Positions 25,578-34,573 of a DNA stretch of 64,000 nucleotides are shown piece by piece. Source of the DNA: Opitutales bacterium (GTDB lineage: Bacteria; Verrucomicrobiota; Verrucomicrobiia; Opitutales; UBA953); contig JANRFG010000013.1 in the NCBI GenBank assembly GCA_030725715.1, forward strand, positions 1 to 64,000, in the 5' to 3' direction. The first letter of the stretch is position 1, and every line of letters starts with the position of its first letter. The notes beneath the pieces were generated by a model that was given only the letters and a program-made list of their open reading frames with translations, was not told the origin of the DNA and did not search any database. Made by a program: the position numbers and the translations under genes.

Positions 25578-26432
25578 TTACTTGGACTTGCGGGGAGCCG
25601 GGCGCTTGGCGGGAGCGGCGCCTTCGACGGCTTCCGAACCTTCGTTGGCCTTCAGGAGTTCTTCCGAGATCTGGACCTCAGGCTGGACGGATTCGCCGGC
25701 GTCCTGGCGGGCGACGGGGGTCACGGTCTTGCGGTCCTGGGTCACGGCCTTTCGGCGGGAGAGACCGTTCTGGACGGCCTGGGTGAGGACTTCGACGACC
25801 AGGCGGATGGACTTGGCGGCGTCGTCATTGCCCGGGACGGGGAACTTGAGGAGGGTCGGGTCGGAGTTCGAGTCGCAGAGGCCGATCACGGGGATGCCGA
25901 GACGGACGGCTTCGTTGACGGCGATCTCTTCGAGCTTGGTGTCGACGACGATCATCGCGGACGGGAGTTCGCGGTATTCGAGGAGGCCTTCGAAGTTACG
26001 CATCATGCGCGACATCTCGCGCTTCACGGCAGCGGCTTCCTTCTTGTGCATCTTGGCGAGGGAACCGTCCTGCTCCATGCGGAGGTAGGTGCGATACTTG
26101 TCGAGCGAGCGCTTGATGGTCGCGAAGTTGGTGAGCGTGCCGCCGAGCCAGCGGTTCACGGCGAAGGGCATGCCGGTCGACTTGGCGGCCTGGCGGACGA
26201 CTTCCTGCGCCTGGGGCTTGGTCGCGACGAAGAGCACTTCCTTGCCCTTGGCGGCGGTGTCTTCGATGAAGGCGGCGGCGGCGGCGAGGCACGCGTGCGT
26301 CTTCTCGAGGTCGATGATCGACACGCCGTTGCGGTGGTCGAAGATGTACGGACGGCTGCGGGGATTCCAGCGACGGGTCTGGTGTCCGAAGTGGACGCCG
26401 GCATCGAGGAGGTCTTTGACTGTGATGTTCAT
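25578..26432 (-). CDS. rpsB: Ribosomal protein S2
   Basis: The 284-residue small-subunit protein begins with the typical LLDAGVHFGHQTRRWNPR and carries NRWLGGTLTNF and PVIGLCDSNSDP. It has an extra C-terminal tail of about 45 residues (glutamate-, alanine-, proline- and lysine-rich, ending in KRPAPRKSK) beyond the E. coli length. It heads the rpsB-tsf operon, diverging from waaA over 228 bases that must contain its promoter. Confidence 0.97.
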   Translation of the reverse strand: MNITVKDLLDAGVHFGHQTRRWNPRSRPYIFDHRNGVSIIDLEKTHACLAAAAAFIEDTAAKGKEVLFVATKPQAQEVVRQAAKSTGMPFAVNRWLGGTLTNFATIKRSLDKYRTYLRMEQDGSLAKMHKKEAAAVKREMSRMMRNFEGLLEYRELPSAMIVVDTKLEEIAVNEAVRLGIPVIGLCDSNSDPTLLKFPVPGNDDAAKSIRLVVEVLTQAVQNGLSRRKAVTQDRKTVTPVARQDAGESVQPEVQISEELLKANEGSEAVEGAAPAKRPAPRKSK

Positions 26433-26660
26433 GGTATTTTTGGGCTCCGTATCCCTTTTCCTGCCGAAGGAGGGGACATTGGATCAGGTAGGACTGACTG
26501 GGTTTTGGGTTTTATGTCCGAGGCGATCGGCGGTCGCTTCAAACGGTGGAAAGTGGGTTCAAACACCCCTGCCCGCCCGGGGCAAGCGGGAAAATCAACC
26601 GAAAGGGGCTCCTTTGGAACTGACACGGGATGCCCGTCTCGGCAGGGTCGGCGCAACGCG

Positions 26661-27941
26661 ATGTCTTGGGCCTACCGGATACTCTTCCCGCTGCTGCTGA
26701 TCCCGGCCCTCCCTTACTACTTCTGGCGGATGCTCCGTCGCGGGGGCTATGGCGCGGGATTCAGCCAAAGGTTCGGCTTCTTCCCCTCCCCCGGCCCGAA
26801 GACCCCCGGAAAACGCCGTTTCTGGCTCCAAGCGGTCTCCGTGGGGGAAATCGAGGCCATCGGCCCCCTGCTCCGCCAGCTGCAGGCCACGGGCGAGGCC
26901 GAGATCATCCTGACCACCACGACGAGCACGGGCTTCCGGCTGGCCAAGGAAAGGTACGCCGACGTGGCCCAAGCCATCGGCATCTTCCCGGCCGACCTCT
27001 GGCCCTGCAGCGCCCTCGCCTGGAGCCGCATCCGCCCGGACGTCGTCATCCTGGTCGAAGGCGAGCTCTGGCCGGAGCACCTCGCCCAGGCGCGCGCCCG
27101 CGCTGTGCCCGCCTATCTCATCAACGGACGCATCTCCGACAAGTCCTTCGCGCGCCACCGTCGCTTCCGGAAGCTTTCCCGTTACGTCCTCGGTCACTTC
27201 CGGCAGATCGCCGCGGGCAGCGAAGAAGATGCGCGCCGTTTCCGCGAACTGGGTTTCGCGACCACGCTGACGGGCAACATCAAGTTCGATGTCGCGAGCG
27301 ATGCGCCGATGTCGGCCGACGAACGCGCGCGACTCCGCGCGGAACTCGGCTTCGGCGCCGACCCGCGCACGGTGGTGCTCCTCGGCTCCTCCACGTGGAA
27401 AGGCGAGGAGGCGCTTCTGCTCCGCTTCGTCCGCGAGTTACGGGGAGCCGACATGGATGTCCGCCTCCTGCTCGTCCCGCGTCATTCGGAACGCCGCGCC
27501 GAAGTCGCCGCGGAAGTCAGCGCCAGCGGCCTCGACTGGCACCAGCGCTCTTCCGGCGGACCGACCGCGCCCGACGGCACCGTCGTCCACCTGGCCGACA
27601 CCACCGGCGAACTGCGCCGCCTCACCCGCGCGGCCGACCTCGCCTTCTGCGGCAAGAGCCTTGCTCCGCACGAAGGCGGCCAGACCCCCATCGAATGCGC
27701 CGCGGCCGGAGTCGCCATCGTCTACGGTCCGCGCATGTCCAATTTCCGCGACATCTGCCGCGGGCTCGAGACGGCCAAGGCGGCGTTCCGGGCGGAAGAT
27801 GCCGACACGTTGGAGGTCAAGATCCTGGCCCTCTGCGCCGACGAGCGCGGACGCCGGGAAATGGGCCGCAACGGCGCCGTCTGGCACCAAAGCAATCGCG
27901 GGGCGACCGAACGGACCCTCGCGCTGCTGCTCGGACGCTGA
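26661..27941 (+). CDS. waaA: 3-deoxy-D-manno-octulosonic acid (Kdo) transferase
   Basis: The 426-residue inner-membrane glycosyltransferase adds Kdo to lipid A precursors in LPS synthesis. An N-terminal anchor (residues 1-20) precedes a GT-B fold: WLQAVSVGEIEA holds the catalytic E64, and VEGELWPEH is the family's donor-domain motif (E. coli has ETELWP). The second half has KSLAPHEGGQTPIECAAAG, typical for WaaA. The start at the ATG 26661 places the anchor at the N-terminus. Its stop abuts trpD directly. Confidence 0.93.
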   Translation: MSWAYRILFPLLLIPALPYYFWRMLRRGGYGAGFSQRFGFFPSPGPKTPGKRRFWLQAVSVGEIEAIGPLLRQLQATGEAEIILTTTTSTGFRLAKERYADVAQAIGIFPADLWPCSALAWSRIRPDVVILVEGELWPEHLAQARARAVPAYLINGRISDKSFARHRRFRKLSRYVLGHFRQIAAGSEEDARRFRELGFATTLTGNIKFDVASDAPMSADERARLRAELGFGADPRTVVLLGSSTWKGEEALLLRFVRELRGADMDVRLLLVPRHSERRAEVAAEVSASGLDWHQRSSGGPTAPDGTVVHLADTTGELRRLTRAADLAFCGKSLAPHEGGQTPIECAAAGVAIVYGPRMSNFRDICRGLETAKAAFRAEDADTLEVKILALCADERGRREMGRNGAVWHQSNRGATERTLALLLGR

Positions 27942-28988
27942 TCAGGCGACGCGGAAAGCCTCGCGCAGACGACGGGCTTCCTGACGCAGCTCTCCCCCGA
28001 GCACGATCTCGCGGGCGCGCCGGGCGCCGGCGGCGGGATCAGCCGCCTGACCCGCGATCCAGAGCGCCGTGCCCGCGCTGAGACAAAGGGTGTCCATCAA
28101 GCCGTCGGAAACGCCGCCCACGAGCAGGTCGCTGAACATCGCGATGTTCTCCTCGGGCGTGCCGCCGCGCAGGTCGGCGACCGCGCAGGTCTTGAAGCCG
28201 AAATCGCCCGGCAGCCAGACCGCGTCGACCGAAGCGAGTTCGCCGCAGCCGCGCACGCGTACTTCGCCGGCCGTGGTGATCTCGTCCATGCCGCCGCCCG
28301 CGCGGGAATGCGTGACGAGGCCGCGCTTCACGCCGAGCTCACCGAGCGTCGCCGCGAGCGGCTCGACCCAGCGTTCGTCATAGACGCCCACGACCATGTA
28401 GGCCGGGCGGGCCGGATTGATGAGCGGACCGAGGACGTTGAAGACGGTCTTGGTGCCGCTCTCGGCGAGCTGCTTGCGCACGCCGAGCACGGCCTTGAAC
28501 GCCGGATGGAAAGCCGGCGCGTAGAGGTAGCAGAAGTTCGCCTCGCGCAGGCCGCGCAGCAGCTGTTCGTCCGAGGCGTCGAGCACGACGCCCAGACCGG
28601 CGAGGAAATCCGCGCTGCCGGACTTCGAGGTGATCGAGCGGTTGCCGTGCTTGAGCACCGGCACACCGGCCGCGGCCACGATGAGCGCGCTGGCGGAGGA
28701 GATGTTGAAGCTGCCGGAGCGGTCGCCGCCCGTGCCCACGATGTCGATCGACTTCGCCGGCCAGTCACCGAAATCGGTGCGGCGGGCGAGGTCGCGGTAA
28801 GTGCGGGCGAAGCCCGTGACCTCCGCGGCCGTCTCCCCTTTGCGCGCCAGGGCGAGCAGGAAGGCCGCCTTATCCGCGTCGGACACCGCGGCGGCGGCCA
28901 TCGCCAAGGCGGCGGCGGCGGCCTCCGCGGGGGCGAGGTCACGACCGGCCGACAAAGCGGCGGTCAGGTCAGGAAGGGCCAGGGCCAT
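27942..28988 (-). CDS. trpD: Anthranilate phosphoribosyltransferase
   Basis: The 348-residue enzyme joins anthranilate to PRPP in tryptophan synthesis. The PRPP motif GTGGDRSGSFNISSASA is present, as are KHGNRSITSKSGSADFL and NVLGPLINPARP. It stands alone without trpE, trpC or trpG next to it, so the tryptophan pathway is scattered in this genome. Its stop abuts the convergent waaA stop without a gap. Confidence 0.94.
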   Translation of the reverse strand: MALALPDLTAALSAGRDLAPAEAAAAALAMAAAAVSDADKAAFLLALARKGETAAEVTGFARTYRDLARRTDFGDWPAKSIDIVGTGGDRSGSFNISSASALIVAAAGVPVLKHGNRSITSKSGSADFLAGLGVVLDASDEQLLRGLREANFCYLYAPAFHPAFKAVLGVRKQLAESGTKTVFNVLGPLINPARPAYMVVGVYDERWVEPLAATLGELGVKRGLVTHSRAGGGMDEITTAGEVRVRGCGELASVDAVWLPGDFGFKTCAVADLRGGTPEENIAMFSDLLVGGVSDGLMDTLCLSAGTALWIAGQAADPAAGARRAREIVLGGELRQEARRLREAFRVA

Positions 28989-29066
28989 GCCGGATTAGCC
29001 ACGTTCGGGGCCTTCGGGACAAGGCATTTTCGCCACAAGGGGTTTGCAACGGGGGGAAAGCACCCA

Positions 29067-29726
29067 ATGATGGACCCTATGGACGATGGCGACCAACCCC
29101 AGGGCGACTTCGACGGTTCCGGCAACGCCTCGTGGGGCGAGGCCGACTGGTCCGGCTACCTGCAGCGCAACGACCTCGAGGTCGGCCGCTTCCTCGCCTA
29201 CTACAACGAGGTCAAGAACCTGCCCGACCGCCTGGACATCAGCGCCCGCCGGATGGGCTGGGAGAACGCCGACTGGGCGCCCGGCGACGGCCCGGAAGAG
29301 GTCAATGACGACGAGGACGAAGGACCTGACCTCCCCTACTGCATCCACCAGCACCCGGTCTACGTCGTGGCCCGCGCCCTGTCCCTCCAGCTCACCCAGT
29401 CCTTCCGCCGCCTGAACGTCGACGCCGGCGCGCAGCTCACCGCGCTCGAGGCGACCAACATCATGCACTCCTTCTGGGACGGTCAGCATCAGATGATCAT
29501 GGCGATCAACGCCACCGACACCGGCGACCTGCCCCTCGCGCTCGTGCACATGAAGCGCGCGCTGGCGGCCATCAATTATTCGATCGGCCTCACGGCCGGG
29601 ATGCCCGCGGGCGTGCGCCTCTCCTCGGCCGAAGCCGCGCATGACCTCGAAGCCACGCTGTTCGACCTCCGCGAAGTCTGCCTGCGCGTGATGGCCGACT
29701 GCCGCTGGGACGGACGGAAGAAGTAG
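29067..29726 (+). CDS. Acidic protein of unknown function
   Basis: I do not recognise this 219-residue protein. The ATG at 29067 is preceded by GGGGGGAAAG at good spacing; a second ATG follows directly. The first 95 residues are strongly acidic (an aspartate- and glutamate-rich stretch near residue 80), the rest is helical with LSLQLTQSF, LEATNIMHSFWDGQHQM and a final DLEATLFDLREVCLRVM. No signal peptide. It ends one base from the convergent hprK stop. No family can be named. Confidence 0.8.
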   Translation: MMDPMDDGDQPQGDFDGSGNASWGEADWSGYLQRNDLEVGRFLAYYNEVKNLPDRLDISARRMGWENADWAPGDGPEEVNDDEDEGPDLPYCIHQHPVYVVARALSLQLTQSFRRLNVDAGAQLTALEATNIMHSFWDGQHQMIMAINATDTGDLPLALVHMKRALAAINYSIGLTAGMPAGVRLSSAEAAHDLEATLFDLREVCLRVMADCRWDGRKK

Positions 29727-29727
29727 G

Positions 29728-30702
29728 TCAGGCCTCGCCGCCCTTGCCCTTGGCCATGAACTCGATGAGCCGGTCGCTGAACTCCTTGGCGGAGTCGTGA
29801 CCCATCGCGCGCAGGGCCTGGACGGAAGCGGCCACCTCGACGAGGCGGGCCATGTCGCGACCGGGGCGCACGGGGATCGTCATGTGCGGCACCTTGCGGC
29901 CGAGGATCTCGAACGTCTCGACCTCCAGACCGGAGCGCTCTTCGTCCATGCCCGGCTGCCAGAGCACGAAGGTCACGACCAGGTCGACGCGCTTCTCGCG
30001 CCGGATCGAACGCACGCCGAAGATCGAAGGGATGTTGATGATGCCGATGCCGCGGCACTCCATGTAGCCGCGGTTGAGCTCCTTGGCGGTGCCCTGCAGC
30101 TCGCGGTCGCCGATGAGCGTCACGATGACGTAGTCGTCGGCGACGAGGGAGTGGCCGCGCTCGATGAGCGCGAGGGCGCACTCGCTCTTGCCGATCCCGG
30201 AGTCGCCGCGGAGGATGACGCCCACGCCTTTGATGTCGACCAGCGTGGCGTGCATGTTCGTGCGCGGGGCGAACTTCTCCTCGAGGAGGACGGTCGCCTC
30301 GGCGGAGAAGTCCTTCGACTTGAGCTGCGTGCGGATGAGGGGCACCTTATGGCGGTCGGCGATGCGTAGCAGGACTTCGTCGGCCGGCAGGCCGCGGGAG
30401 ATCACGACGGCGGGGATCCGCTTGGAGAAGACGTCGTCGAGGAGCTTCTCCCGCACCGCGGCGGCCTGGTCCGCGAGGTAGGCCATCTCGCCCGCGCCGA
30501 AGAGCTGGAGACGCTTGTAGGCGAACTCCTTGAAGTAGCCGGTGACCGCGAGCGCCGGACGGTTGAGCGACTTCTCGGCGATCATGTTGTCGAGACCCTC
30601 GGCGCCGGCGAGGAGCTCGAGCTGGAGCATGTCCTGGAAGGAAGCCAGGAACTCACGCACCGAGACGGATTCGGGGCGGGTGTCGGGAGCAGGGTCGGAC
30701 AT
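29728..30702 (-). CDS. hprK: HPr kinase/phosphorylase
   Basis: The 324-residue enzyme phosphorylates and dephosphorylates serine 46 of HPr. The P-loop GDSGIGKS (residues 166-173) is preceded by H151 and followed by the signature [11 protein letters not shown], and the K3-type loop [14 protein letters not shown] lies near the end. The N-terminal Hpr_K N domain covers about residues 15-135. No PTS genes are nearby. It is the last gene of a long minus-strand run, five bases after lptB; in proteobacteria a PTS gene often follows lptB, so the neighbourhood is comparable. Confidence 0.93.
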   Translation of the reverse strand: MSDPAPDTRPESVSVREFLASFQDMLQLELLAGAEGLDNMIAEKSLNRPALAVTGYFKEFAYKRLQLFGAGEMAYLADQAAAVREKLLDDVFSKRIPAVVISRGLPADEVLLRIADRHKVPLIRTQLKSKDFSAEATVLLEEKFAPRTNMHATLVDIKGVGVILRGDSGIGKSECALALIERGHSLVADDYVIVTLIGDRELQGTAKELNRGYMECRGIGIINIPSIFGVRSIRREKRVDLVVTFVLWQPGMDEERSGLEVETFEILGRKVPHMTIPVRPGRDMARLVEVAASVQALRAMGHDSAKEFSDRLIEFMAKGKGGEA

Positions 30703-30707
30703 GTTCG

Positions 30708-31448
30708 TCAGAGTTTGAAACCTTCGCCCAGATAATGGCGGCGGCTTTCGGGATTGTCCACGATTTCGGCGGGCGTCCCGGAGACCAGCACCCTGCCCTG
30801 GTGGATCAGGTAGGCGCGGTCCACGATCGAAAGGGTCTCGCGGACGTTATGGTCCGTGATGAGGATGCCGATGCCGCGGGCCTTGAGCTTGCGGATGATG
30901 GACTGCACTTCGGCGACCGAGATCGGGTCGACGCCGCTGAACGGCTCGTCCATCAGGAGGAAGCGCGGACGCGTGGCGAGGGCCCGGGCGATCTCCAGGC
31001 GACGGCGTTCACCGCCGGAAAGGGTGAAGGCCGGCTGGCGGGCGAGCTTCTCGAGACCGAGCTCGGCGAGCTGCTCCGCGGTCCGCTCCTTGCGTTCGCG
31101 TTCGCCGAGGTCGAGGGTCTCGACGACGGCCATGACGTTCTCCCAGACGGTGAGCTTGCGGAAGACCGAGGCCTCCTGCGGCAGGTAACCGACGCCGGCC
31201 CGGGCGCGACGCCACATGGGCTCGGCCGTGATGTTCTGGCCGTCGAGGAAGACGCGGCCATGCGTCGAAGGGATCAGCCCGACGACCATGTAGAAAGTGG
31301 TGGTCTTGCCGGCGCCGTTCGGGCCGAGCAGGCCGACGATCTCGCCTCCCTGCAGGAACAGGCTGACGTCCTGGACGGCCACCTTGGCGTCGTAATGCTT
31401 GGCCAAGGCCTGCGCCCGGATGACGCCCTTCTCGCTCGATGCGGCCAT
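30708..31448 (-). CDS. lptB: LPS export ABC ATPase
   Basis: The 246-residue ATPase powers extraction of LPS from the inner membrane with LptF/LptG. Walker [10 protein letters not shown], LptB-typical [15 protein letters not shown], signature LSGGERRR, Walker [13 protein letters not shown] and the switch histidine in [10 protein letters not shown] are present. The LptB-specific ending ([12 protein letters not shown]) is seen. Just upstream is the LptA/LptC-like gene. The membrane partners LptF and LptG are not in the window. Confidence 0.95.
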   Translation of the reverse strand: MAASSEKGVIRAQALAKHYDAKVAVQDVSLFLQGGEIVGLLGPNGAGKTTTFYMVVGLIPSTHGRVFLDGQNITAEPMWRRARAGVGYLPQEASVFRKLTVWENVMAVVETLDLGERERKERTAEQLAELGLEKLARQPAFTLSGGERRRLEIARALATRPRFLLMDEPFSGVDPISVAEVQSIIRKLKARGIGILITDHNVRETLSIVDRAYLIHQGRVLVSGTPAEIVDNPESRRHYLGEGFKL

Positions 31449-31466
31449 GCGGATAAGAGGAAGCGG

Positions 31467-33539
31467 TCAGCGTCCCTTGTCGAGGCTTTTGACCTCCGGC
31501 AAGGTGAAGTCGCGGCCGAGGAAGATCTTCGGACGCACCACCTGACCGGGGTTGAGGTCGTCAGGCGCGGACTCCATCCGCCACGACTTGGTCTTGTGGT
31601 CATACGTGACCTCCTTCGCGGGGACGCCTTCGTTGCCCTTGTCGTCGAGGATGCGCGCATCCCCCAGCAACCGGGCCGTACCCAGTTCCGGATTCATCTC
31701 CAAAGACCGCCCCTTGGCGCTGGTGCCGCCGGCGACGACGCCCACGTTGCCACGACCGACCACCCGACGGGCGACGAGCCGTCCGGACTTGTCCGGCGAG
31801 GCGAGGCCTTCGAGGAGGTCGCAGGTGGCGTCCGTCGCTTCGGAATCGATCGCGACGCCTCCGCGGAGGAAGAACTTGGTCAAAGCCGGGGTATGCAGCA
31901 CCTCGTGCGCGTCGGCGACGAAGGCGACTTCCTGGCCGACGCCCTGCGAGACGAAGAGCCGCGGGCGCGTCGGACCGACGCCCCCCGACAAGGTCAGCAG
32001 CCGCGGCTGGCCGACGAGCGCGTCCTGCGCGAGGATCTCCTCGATCTGGACCGCCGGGGTGAGGTCCAACCGCTCACCGAGGCAACGCAGACCCGGCTGG
32101 GCGTAACGGACCTGCCCCGACAGGATGACCTTGCTGAGCGCATACTCGCCCCGCTTCTTCGGGACCGGCAAAGCGAAGGCGACCATCTGGTCGGAAGATG
32201 TGACGACCTGACCGGCGACATACCGGACCGAGCCGAGCAATTCGGCCTGCATGGCCCCGTCCTCGGTCACGACGACGACCTGATCGGCCTCGGCGAGGCC
32301 GGGGACGCCGCCGTTCTCTTCGGGCGGCAGGCGCAGGGCGGCGCGCAAGCCGGGACCCGAACGGATTTCGATACGGTCCTTGAGGGCGTCGGTGCGGATC
32401 GAGAAACCGGCCGCCTCGAGTCCGCGCTTCTCGCGCAGGCGCGGCGTCTCGGCCAGGTCGACCACCTTGGACTTACGATCCCAACGGGCCCGGCCCGCGG
32501 TGAATTCAGAACCTTCAAGTCGGCCCTGCACGTCGCCTTCGGCTTCGAGCTGTCCGCCCCCGGCCTTCGCCTCGATGGCGACCAGGCGTCGCGCGGTGAG
32601 CCGGGTGTCGGCCGAGAGGTACGTGGCTTCGTCCTGGACCTCGATGCGGGTCAGGCCGGCGGCAAGGTCGCGACGCAACGTGACGCGCGCGCCGGTCAGG
32701 TCAGCCGGGGCCTCCTGTTTGCGACGAAGTTGCATCCGGACCGGCTGGCCGTCGCCGGCGTAAAGTTCGGTCAGTCCAAGCTTGGGCTGGTGCCGGAGAC
32801 GCTGGGCGAAGCCCTTGGCCTCAGGCTCTTCGATCTCCACACGGCCGACGAGTTCGGCGGAGTCCTCCTTCGGCTCGAAGGTCGCGCGGTCGCCGCGCAG
32901 GGTCTGCTCGCCGACGACGCGGACGACGCGCCCGGTGGCGACGAGCGAGCGCACCTCGGCGTCTCCGCCCGGTCCGTCGCTGACGAGACATTCGAGACGC
33001 TCGCAGGTCGTGCGTTCGCCGGCCCGCTCCGCGACCACGCCGCCGGTGAAGACCATGAGCGTGCCGCCGGGGGCCGGCGAGGCGTCGAGCCGCAACGCGC
33101 GCAGGCGCAGGCGGCGGGCCGCCGGCTTGGTGAGGTCGAGTTCCGCGACGACGTCGGCGAAGATCGCGAAGGTGTCGCCCTGCGGAGAGGAACGCCAGCT
33201 CCAGCCCTTGCCCGCGAGGTCGAAGCTCGGCGAAGTCGCCCGGACTTGGGCGGCACCCTCCGCGGCGCGAGCGGCGGGCGTCATCACGCCGGAAGGACTC
33301 ACGAAACGGGCCAGCGGCCGTCCGTCCCGGAAGGAGCGGAGGGTGATGTCTTTCATGTCCCACTGCCCTTCCTTCGCGGACGGGCGCATCTTCAAGGCCG
33401 CGGCCTCCCAGACCTTCTCGGCCTTGGCGTCCTCGGAGAAACCGGAGAACACGCCGCCGGTGACCTCCTGGAAGGAGAGCTCCTTCGGCTGCGCCAGGGC
33501 GCCAGCGGCCAGGCAAAGGCAGAGGATGGCGGCGCGCAT
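31467..33539 (-). CDS. Large LptA/LptC-like periplasmic LPS-transport protein
   Basis: The 690-residue protein begins with a signal peptide or anchor (residues 1-16) and is built of repeated beta-strand segments in OstA/LptA style: regularly spaced motifs such as VVAERAG, LRGDRATFEP, ARRLVAIEA, SDQMVAFALP and KEVTYDHKTKSW. By position next to lptB it should carry LPS across the periplasm. Its length is several times that of E. coli LptA (about 185 residues) or LptC. I infer several jellyroll units in one chain; unit boundaries were not measured. The start is the ATG at 33539. Confidence 0.8.
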   Translation of the reverse strand: MRAAILCLCLAAGALAQPKELSFQEVTGGVFSGFSEDAKAEKVWEAAALKMRPSAKEGQWDMKDITLRSFRDGRPLARFVSPSGVMTPAARAAEGAAQVRATSPSFDLAGKGWSWRSSPQGDTFAIFADVVAELDLTKPAARRLRLRALRLDASPAPGGTLMVFTGGVVAERAGERTTCERLECLVSDGPGGDAEVRSLVATGRVVRVVGEQTLRGDRATFEPKEDSAELVGRVEIEEPEAKGFAQRLRHQPKLGLTELYAGDGQPVRMQLRRKQEAPADLTGARVTLRRDLAAGLTRIEVQDEATYLSADTRLTARRLVAIEAKAGGGQLEAEGDVQGRLEGSEFTAGRARWDRKSKVVDLAETPRLREKRGLEAAGFSIRTDALKDRIEIRSGPGLRAALRLPPEENGGVPGLAEADQVVVVTEDGAMQAELLGSVRYVAGQVVTSSDQMVAFALPVPKKRGEYALSKVILSGQVRYAQPGLRCLGERLDLTPAVQIEEILAQDALVGQPRLLTLSGGVGPTRPRLFVSQGVGQEVAFVADAHEVLHTPALTKFFLRGGVAIDSEATDATCDLLEGLASPDKSGRLVARRVVGRGNVGVVAGGTSAKGRSLEMNPELGTARLLGDARILDDKGNEGVPAKEVTYDHKTKSWRMESAPDDLNPGQVVRPKIFLGRDFTLPEVKSLDKGR

Positions 33540-33577
33540 GGGCCTATGACAGCAGGCCGGGAACGCTTATCAAGCGA

Positions 33578-34570
33578 TTACGCCTTCGGCGCCCGGGGAA
33601 ACGGGGCCGTCGCGACGAAGGCCGGCATCTCGGCCGAGGCCACGGTCTCGCCGACGGCCAGCGGGAAGCCCGCCAGGAATTCTCCGACGGGGAGCATCTT
33701 CCCACCGGGACGCTGCAACTGGTGAAGGACGAGCACGCCCTGCCCGCAGGCGATGCGGACGCCGGAACGGTCGGCGGAGAGGATCTGGCCCGGCACACCC
33801 GAACACGCCGAGCCTTCGCCGCGCGCGGCGCCGACTTTGATCGTGACGCCGCGATGCTCGAAGGTCGAACCCGGCCAGCCTTCGAGCGCGAGCACGCGCT
33901 GCCCGAGCACGGCGGCCGACTGGCGGAAGTCCAGCGGCGCGTCCGTCCGGTTCAGTCGGCGCGCATAGCTGACGAGCGCTTCGTCCTGCGGGACCGGCTG
34001 GGAAACACCCTCGAGGATCGAAGGCAAAGCCGCGGTCGCGAGTTCGCCGGCGAGCACGCCAAGGCGCGCGCGCAGAGCCGCCCGGGCTTCGCCGGGCGAC
34101 GGACGCAGGCTCCGCGAAGCGTGGATGGGGCCGGCGTCGAGCCTGAGCACGACCTGCTGGAGCGAGACACCCGTCTCGGCGAGGCCCAGCGCGAGCGCGC
34201 CTTCGACGGGCGTCGCGCCACGCAAGGCCGGCAGGAGCGAGCCGTGGAAGTTGACGAAGCCCAGCCGCGTCGCCGCGAGGAAATCGGCCTTCAGCAACTG
34301 GCCGTAGGCCATCACCACGCCGAGATCGGCGCCGAGATCGGCGAGCTGGGTCGCGTCTTCAGGGCCGAGTTTCTCCGGCTGACGGAGCGGCAGACCGGCG
34401 GCCTTCGCCCAAGCGGCGACGGGGTTCGGACGGACCTCCTGACCGCGACCGGCGGGGCGGTCCGGCTGGGTGTAGACGGCCACGACCTCGGTGTCGGGCA
34501 AGGCGCGGGCCACGGCGAAAGCCGGGAGCGCGATCTCATCCGAACCGAGCAGGACCAGTCTCCGCGGCAT
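33578..34570 (-). CDS. fmt: Methionyl-tRNA formyltransferase
   Basis: The 330-residue enzyme formylates initiator Met-tRNA. The catalytic region reads FVNFHGSLLPALRGATPVEGAL, with the Asn-x-His-x-Ser-Leu-Leu-Pro pattern and later aspartate region VVLRLDAGPIH. The N-terminal LLGSDEIALPAFAVARAL and KADFLAATRLG are usual. A C-terminal OB-like domain is present. It follows der by four bases, so the two form an operon. A peptide deformylase gene is not nearby. Confidence 0.94.
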   Translation of the reverse strand: MPRRLVLLGSDEIALPAFAVARALPDTEVVAVYTQPDRPAGRGQEVRPNPVAAWAKAAGLPLRQPEKLGPEDATQLADLGADLGVVMAYGQLLKADFLAATRLGFVNFHGSLLPALRGATPVEGALALGLAETGVSLQQVVLRLDAGPIHASRSLRPSPGEARAALRARLGVLAGELATAALPSILEGVSQPVPQDEALVSYARRLNRTDAPLDFRQSAAVLGQRVLALEGWPGSTFEHRGVTIKVGAARGEGSACSGVPGQILSADRSGVRIACGQGVLVLHQLQRPGGKMLPVGEFLAGFPLAVGETVASAEMPAFVATAPFPRAPKA

Positions 34571-34573
34571 GCT

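Noticed and set aside
25257-26660. N-terminal extension of waaA through rpsB
   Set aside because: It is antisense to rpsB/tsf, and WaaA proteins begin with the membrane anchor encoded from 26661.
28308-29066. N-terminal extension of the acidic protein at 29067 through trpD
   Set aside because: The extension is antisense to trpD; GGGGGGAAAG before the ATG at 29067 supports the short form.
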